Both the position numbers and the translations under genes were made by a program. From DATECU01 sp035286745 (GTDB lineage Bacteria > Acidobacteriota > Vicinamibacteria > Fen-336), in the NCBI GenBank assembly GCA_035286745.1, contig DATECU010000322.1, positions 1 to 63,009 of the forward strand: a DNA stretch of 63,009 nucleotides. The letters run 5' to 3'. Shown here piece by piece: positions 61,072 through 63,009 of this stretch. The notes beneath the pieces are model-generated. The model worked only from the letters and a program-made list of their open reading frames with translations, ran no database searches and had not been told where the DNA came from. Within the stretch, counting starts at the first letter, position 1. Each line of letters starts with the position of its first letter.

Positions 61072-63009
61072 TCAACGCGACTTCGAGGCCGGGGAGGATG
61101 CCGCGGTCCGAGCCCGGCGATCACGGCGACGCTTCCAGAACTGGCCGAAGCCGTGCAACAGCAGGAGGAAAGGGAAGGCGGCCGCGGCCAGGCCCACGAC
61201 CGGGCGGTGGGCGGGGTTGAGTAGGCCACCGGCGCCAAACGGGTTGTCCCCGATGAGATAGGTCCAGGTGGCCGAGGGGCCGCGCAGGCCGGCCCGATCC
61301 CAGTCGACGCCGCCAGCCGAGATCTCGAGAGCCTCGAAGGTCCGCACCGCCTCGTCCTCGATGCGCTCCTCGAGCGCCAGGAAGCCGAGCCCCACCTGAC
61401 GGTGGAATTCGGCCAGCGGGATCTTGCCGGCGAAAGCCAGCAGGTGGCTGTCGTCCCGCATCTCGCGCACCTCGGTCAGGTACTCGCTCCAGCAGCGGTC
61501 GATGGTCACCAAGGCGACGCGCCGCTCGACCTCGAGCAGGAGATCCTCCCCCAAGAGCGACTCCAGCTCCACCCGGCGGGCCGAGCGCTCGGTCAGTCGG
61601 TCGAAGGGGGCGGTGCGGTCGAACACGCCTTGCCGCCACCGCTGGATGGCCCGGCGCTGCTTCTCCACGATATCGGAGTAGGCGCAAAGCGTCTTCCGGA
61701 TCTGGAAGCCCTCGTCCTCGACGATCCGCTGCGCCCGGGCGATCTCGGCGCCGATCAGGCGGTGGGCGATGGGTGGGTCCTGCCGCGGCGGCAGGTGCCG
61801 GGCGGAGATCAAGCGTTCGACACCGTAGCGCTGGATGAGATCGTCCTCCAGGCTTGTGAAGAAGCGTGAGGTCCCCGGGTCGCCCTGCCGCCCTGCCCGC
61901 CCCCGAAGCTGCTGGTCGATGCGCAGGCTGGCGTGACGGTTGGTGCCGAGAACATAGAGCCCACCCAGCGCGGCGACCGCGGCGTGCTGCGATCCGTCCG
62001 CTCCCCCCAGGCGGATGTCGGTGCCCCGGCCGGCCATGTTGGTGGAGAGGGTGACCGCGCCCAGCGCCCCCGCCCCGGCCACGATCTCCGCCTCGACCTC
62101 GTCGTTCTTCGCGTTCAGCACCGCGCAGGGAATGCCCGCCTCCCGGATGGCCAGGGCGAGCGCTTCCGACTCGCTCACGCTGGCGGTGCCCACCAGGACC
62201 GGGCGGCCGCTTCGGTGGAGGCGGCCGATCTCCTCGACCAGGGCGGCGCGCTTGGCCTCGCGGTGCGTGAACACCAGGTCCGGCAGGTCCTCACGCGCCG
62301 TCGGGCGGTGGGTGGGGATGACCGCCACCCGCAGGCCGTAGAACTGATGGATCTCCTCCTCCGCGGCCTGGGCGGTCGCCGTCATGCCGGCCAGGCGACG
62401 GTAGAGGCGCAGCAGGTGCTGCAGCGTGATGGAGCCCAGGACGGCGCCCTCGGGCGTAAGGCGCAGGCCTTCTTTGGCCTCAACAGCGGCGTGCAGGCCA
62501 TCGGGCCAATGGCGCTTGTCGGCCACCCGGCCGGTGCAGTCGTCGACCAGCTCGACGCGGCCCCGGCGAACGATGTAGTCGACGTCGCGCTCCAGCAAGT
62601 ACTCGGCGTGGAGCGCGCTCAGAAGTTGGGCGTGAAAGGCGAGGTTCTCAGGGGCCTGGAGGTCGTGGCAGCCCAGCAGCTTCTCCACGCGCTCGGTTCC
62701 GGCGTCGGTCAAGGCGATGTTGTGCCGGTACTCGTCGGTGTCGAAGTCGAGGCCGGGGCGCAGCCCGCGGACCAGGGCGTCCAGGCGCTCGGGACCGGGC
62801 GCTGATTCCCCCGTCTCGCCGGCGATCACCAGCGGAATCCGCGCCTCGTCGACGAGGATGGAGTCGGCCTCGTCGACCAGAGCGAAGTGAAAGGGACGGT
62901 GAACACAGTCGGCAGGTTCCAGGGCAAGACCGTCGCGCAGGAGATCGAAGCCCGCTTCTTTCGCCGTCAGGTACGTAACGTCGGCACGGTAGGCGGACCG
63001 CCGCTCCGG
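61072..63009 (-). CDS. Atypical SecA-like translocase ATPase with C-terminal TM (partial at window edge)
   Basis: The frame is open from the window edge to the stop at 61072 (645 residues, N-terminus missing). It shows NBD1 text (FHFALVDEADSILVDEARIPLVIAGETG), a preprotein cross-linking region (GRVELVDDCTGR), NBD2 motifs VGTASVSESEALA, NMAGRGTDIRLGG and DQQLRGRAGRQGDPG, and a scaffold helix DRCWSEYLTEVREM. The usual Cys/His zinc tail is replaced by a membrane helix (VVGLAAAAFPFLLLLHGFG) and a basic end (KRRRDRRARTAA). The DEAD and helicase motifs are complete. It may be an accessory SecA2-like or membrane-anchored paralog; the rest of the gene lies beyond the window. Confidence 0.85.
   Translation of the reverse strand, partial: PERRSAYRADVTYLTAKEAGFDLLRDGLALEPADCVHRPFHFALVDEADSILVDEARIPLVIAGETGESAPGPERLDALVRGLRPGLDFDTDEYRHNIALTDAGTERVEKLLGCHDLQAPENLAFHAQLLSALHAEYLLERDVDYIVRRGRVELVDDCTGRVADKRHWPDGLHAAVEAKEGLRLTPEGAVLGSITLQHLLRLYRRLAGMTATAQAAEEEIHQFYGLRVAVIPTHRPTAREDLPDLVFTHREAKRAALVEEIGRLHRSGRPVLVGTASVSESEALALAIREAGIPCAVLNAKNDEVEAEIVAGAGALGAVTLSTNMAGRGTDIRLGGADGSQHAAVAALGGLYVLGTNRHASLRIDQQLRGRAGRQGDPGTSRFFTSLEDDLIQRYGVERLISARHLPPRQDPPIAHRLIGAEIARAQRIVEDEGFQIRKTLCAYSDIVEKQRRAIQRWRQGVFDRTAPFDRLTERSARRVELESLLGEDLLLEVERRVALVTIDRCWSEYLTEVREMRDDSHLLAFAGKIPLAEFHRQVGLGFLALEERIEDEAVRTFEALEISAGGVDWDRAGLRGPSATWTYLIGDNPFGAGGLLNPAHRPVVGLAAAAFPFLLLLHGFGQFWKRRRDRRARTAASSPASKSR

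Overview
The window reads as a chromosomal segment of a GC-rich, Gram-negative, free-living bacterium. Outer-membrane and envelope genes (pal, a beta-barrel porin, gmhA, tatA, lipoproteins) show a diderm cell. The mix of a 54-residue Cys-rich zinc protein, secreted proteins with TonB-receptor-like text, many GT39 glycosyltransferases and mostly housekeeping neighbours would fit Acidobacteriota or a deltaproteobacterial-type lineage. That placement is an inference, not a demonstration. No prophage, insertion sequence or CRISPR array was seen; almost all DNA is coding.

Layout. 36-8479 (minus): a tight essential cluster, tRNA(CAU)-tilS-hpt-ftsH-folP-cdaA-cdaR-glmM, joined by 4-base start/stop overlaps except for a 349-base gap before cdaA. 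8616-11266 (plus): a Cys-rich mini-protein, then hemB and hemL (tetrapyrrole synthesis). 11324-11919: a DUF433/DUF5615 toxin-antitoxin-like pair. 11997-16436 (minus): two membrane glycosyltransferases flanking rlmN. 16595-17913 (plus): dut and an SH3b lipoprotein. 18062-23870 (minus): a diguanylate cyclase, a porin and a PDZ/SpoIIE-type phosphatase. 24012-26861: uvrA. 26886-28687 (minus): an ABC-type ATPase plus a TOPRIM-like DUF4276 protein, a candidate defence pair. 28806-33392: a lipoprotein, an XRE regulator divergent from a receiver protein, a deoxyhypusine-synthase-like protein, gmhA, a J-protein without HPD, and a PuuD-like membrane protein.

33626-42581 (minus): an MBL hydrolase, pal, tatA, larE, a LysW-like carrier, two tandem paralogous secreted proteins of unknown function, and an FAD-linked oxidase. 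42732-46071 (plus): a beta-barrel protein, a selenocysteine-containing ArsC/Spx-family protein read through an in-frame UGA, trxB, and a GT4 glycosyltransferase. 46468-49886 (minus): two GT39 proteins. 50017-53659 (plus): a sulfatase-fold lipoprotein, a HAD phosphatase and an RNA ligase. 53750-58470: two paralogous membrane proteins, an M1 peptidase and another membrane protein. 58533-63009: a DEAD-box helicase, an unknown two-gene module, and an atypical SecA running off the right edge.

The most notable item is the selenoprotein at 43456-43809. TGA replaces the first Cys of a C-x-x-C redox motif, and a SECIS-like hairpin with a GGUC loop follows at the right distance. Thioredoxin reductase is the next gene, so the two probably form one thiol/selenol redox unit. 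Also notable are the ATPase/TOPRIM pair, the tandem secreted paralogs, the SecA with a membrane tail in place of its zinc tail, the HPD-less J-protein, and three families of paired inverted repeats in intergenic gaps. Several starts are preceded by extended -10 boxes of the form TGC-TANNAT, sometimes so close to the start codon that leaderless mRNAs are expected.
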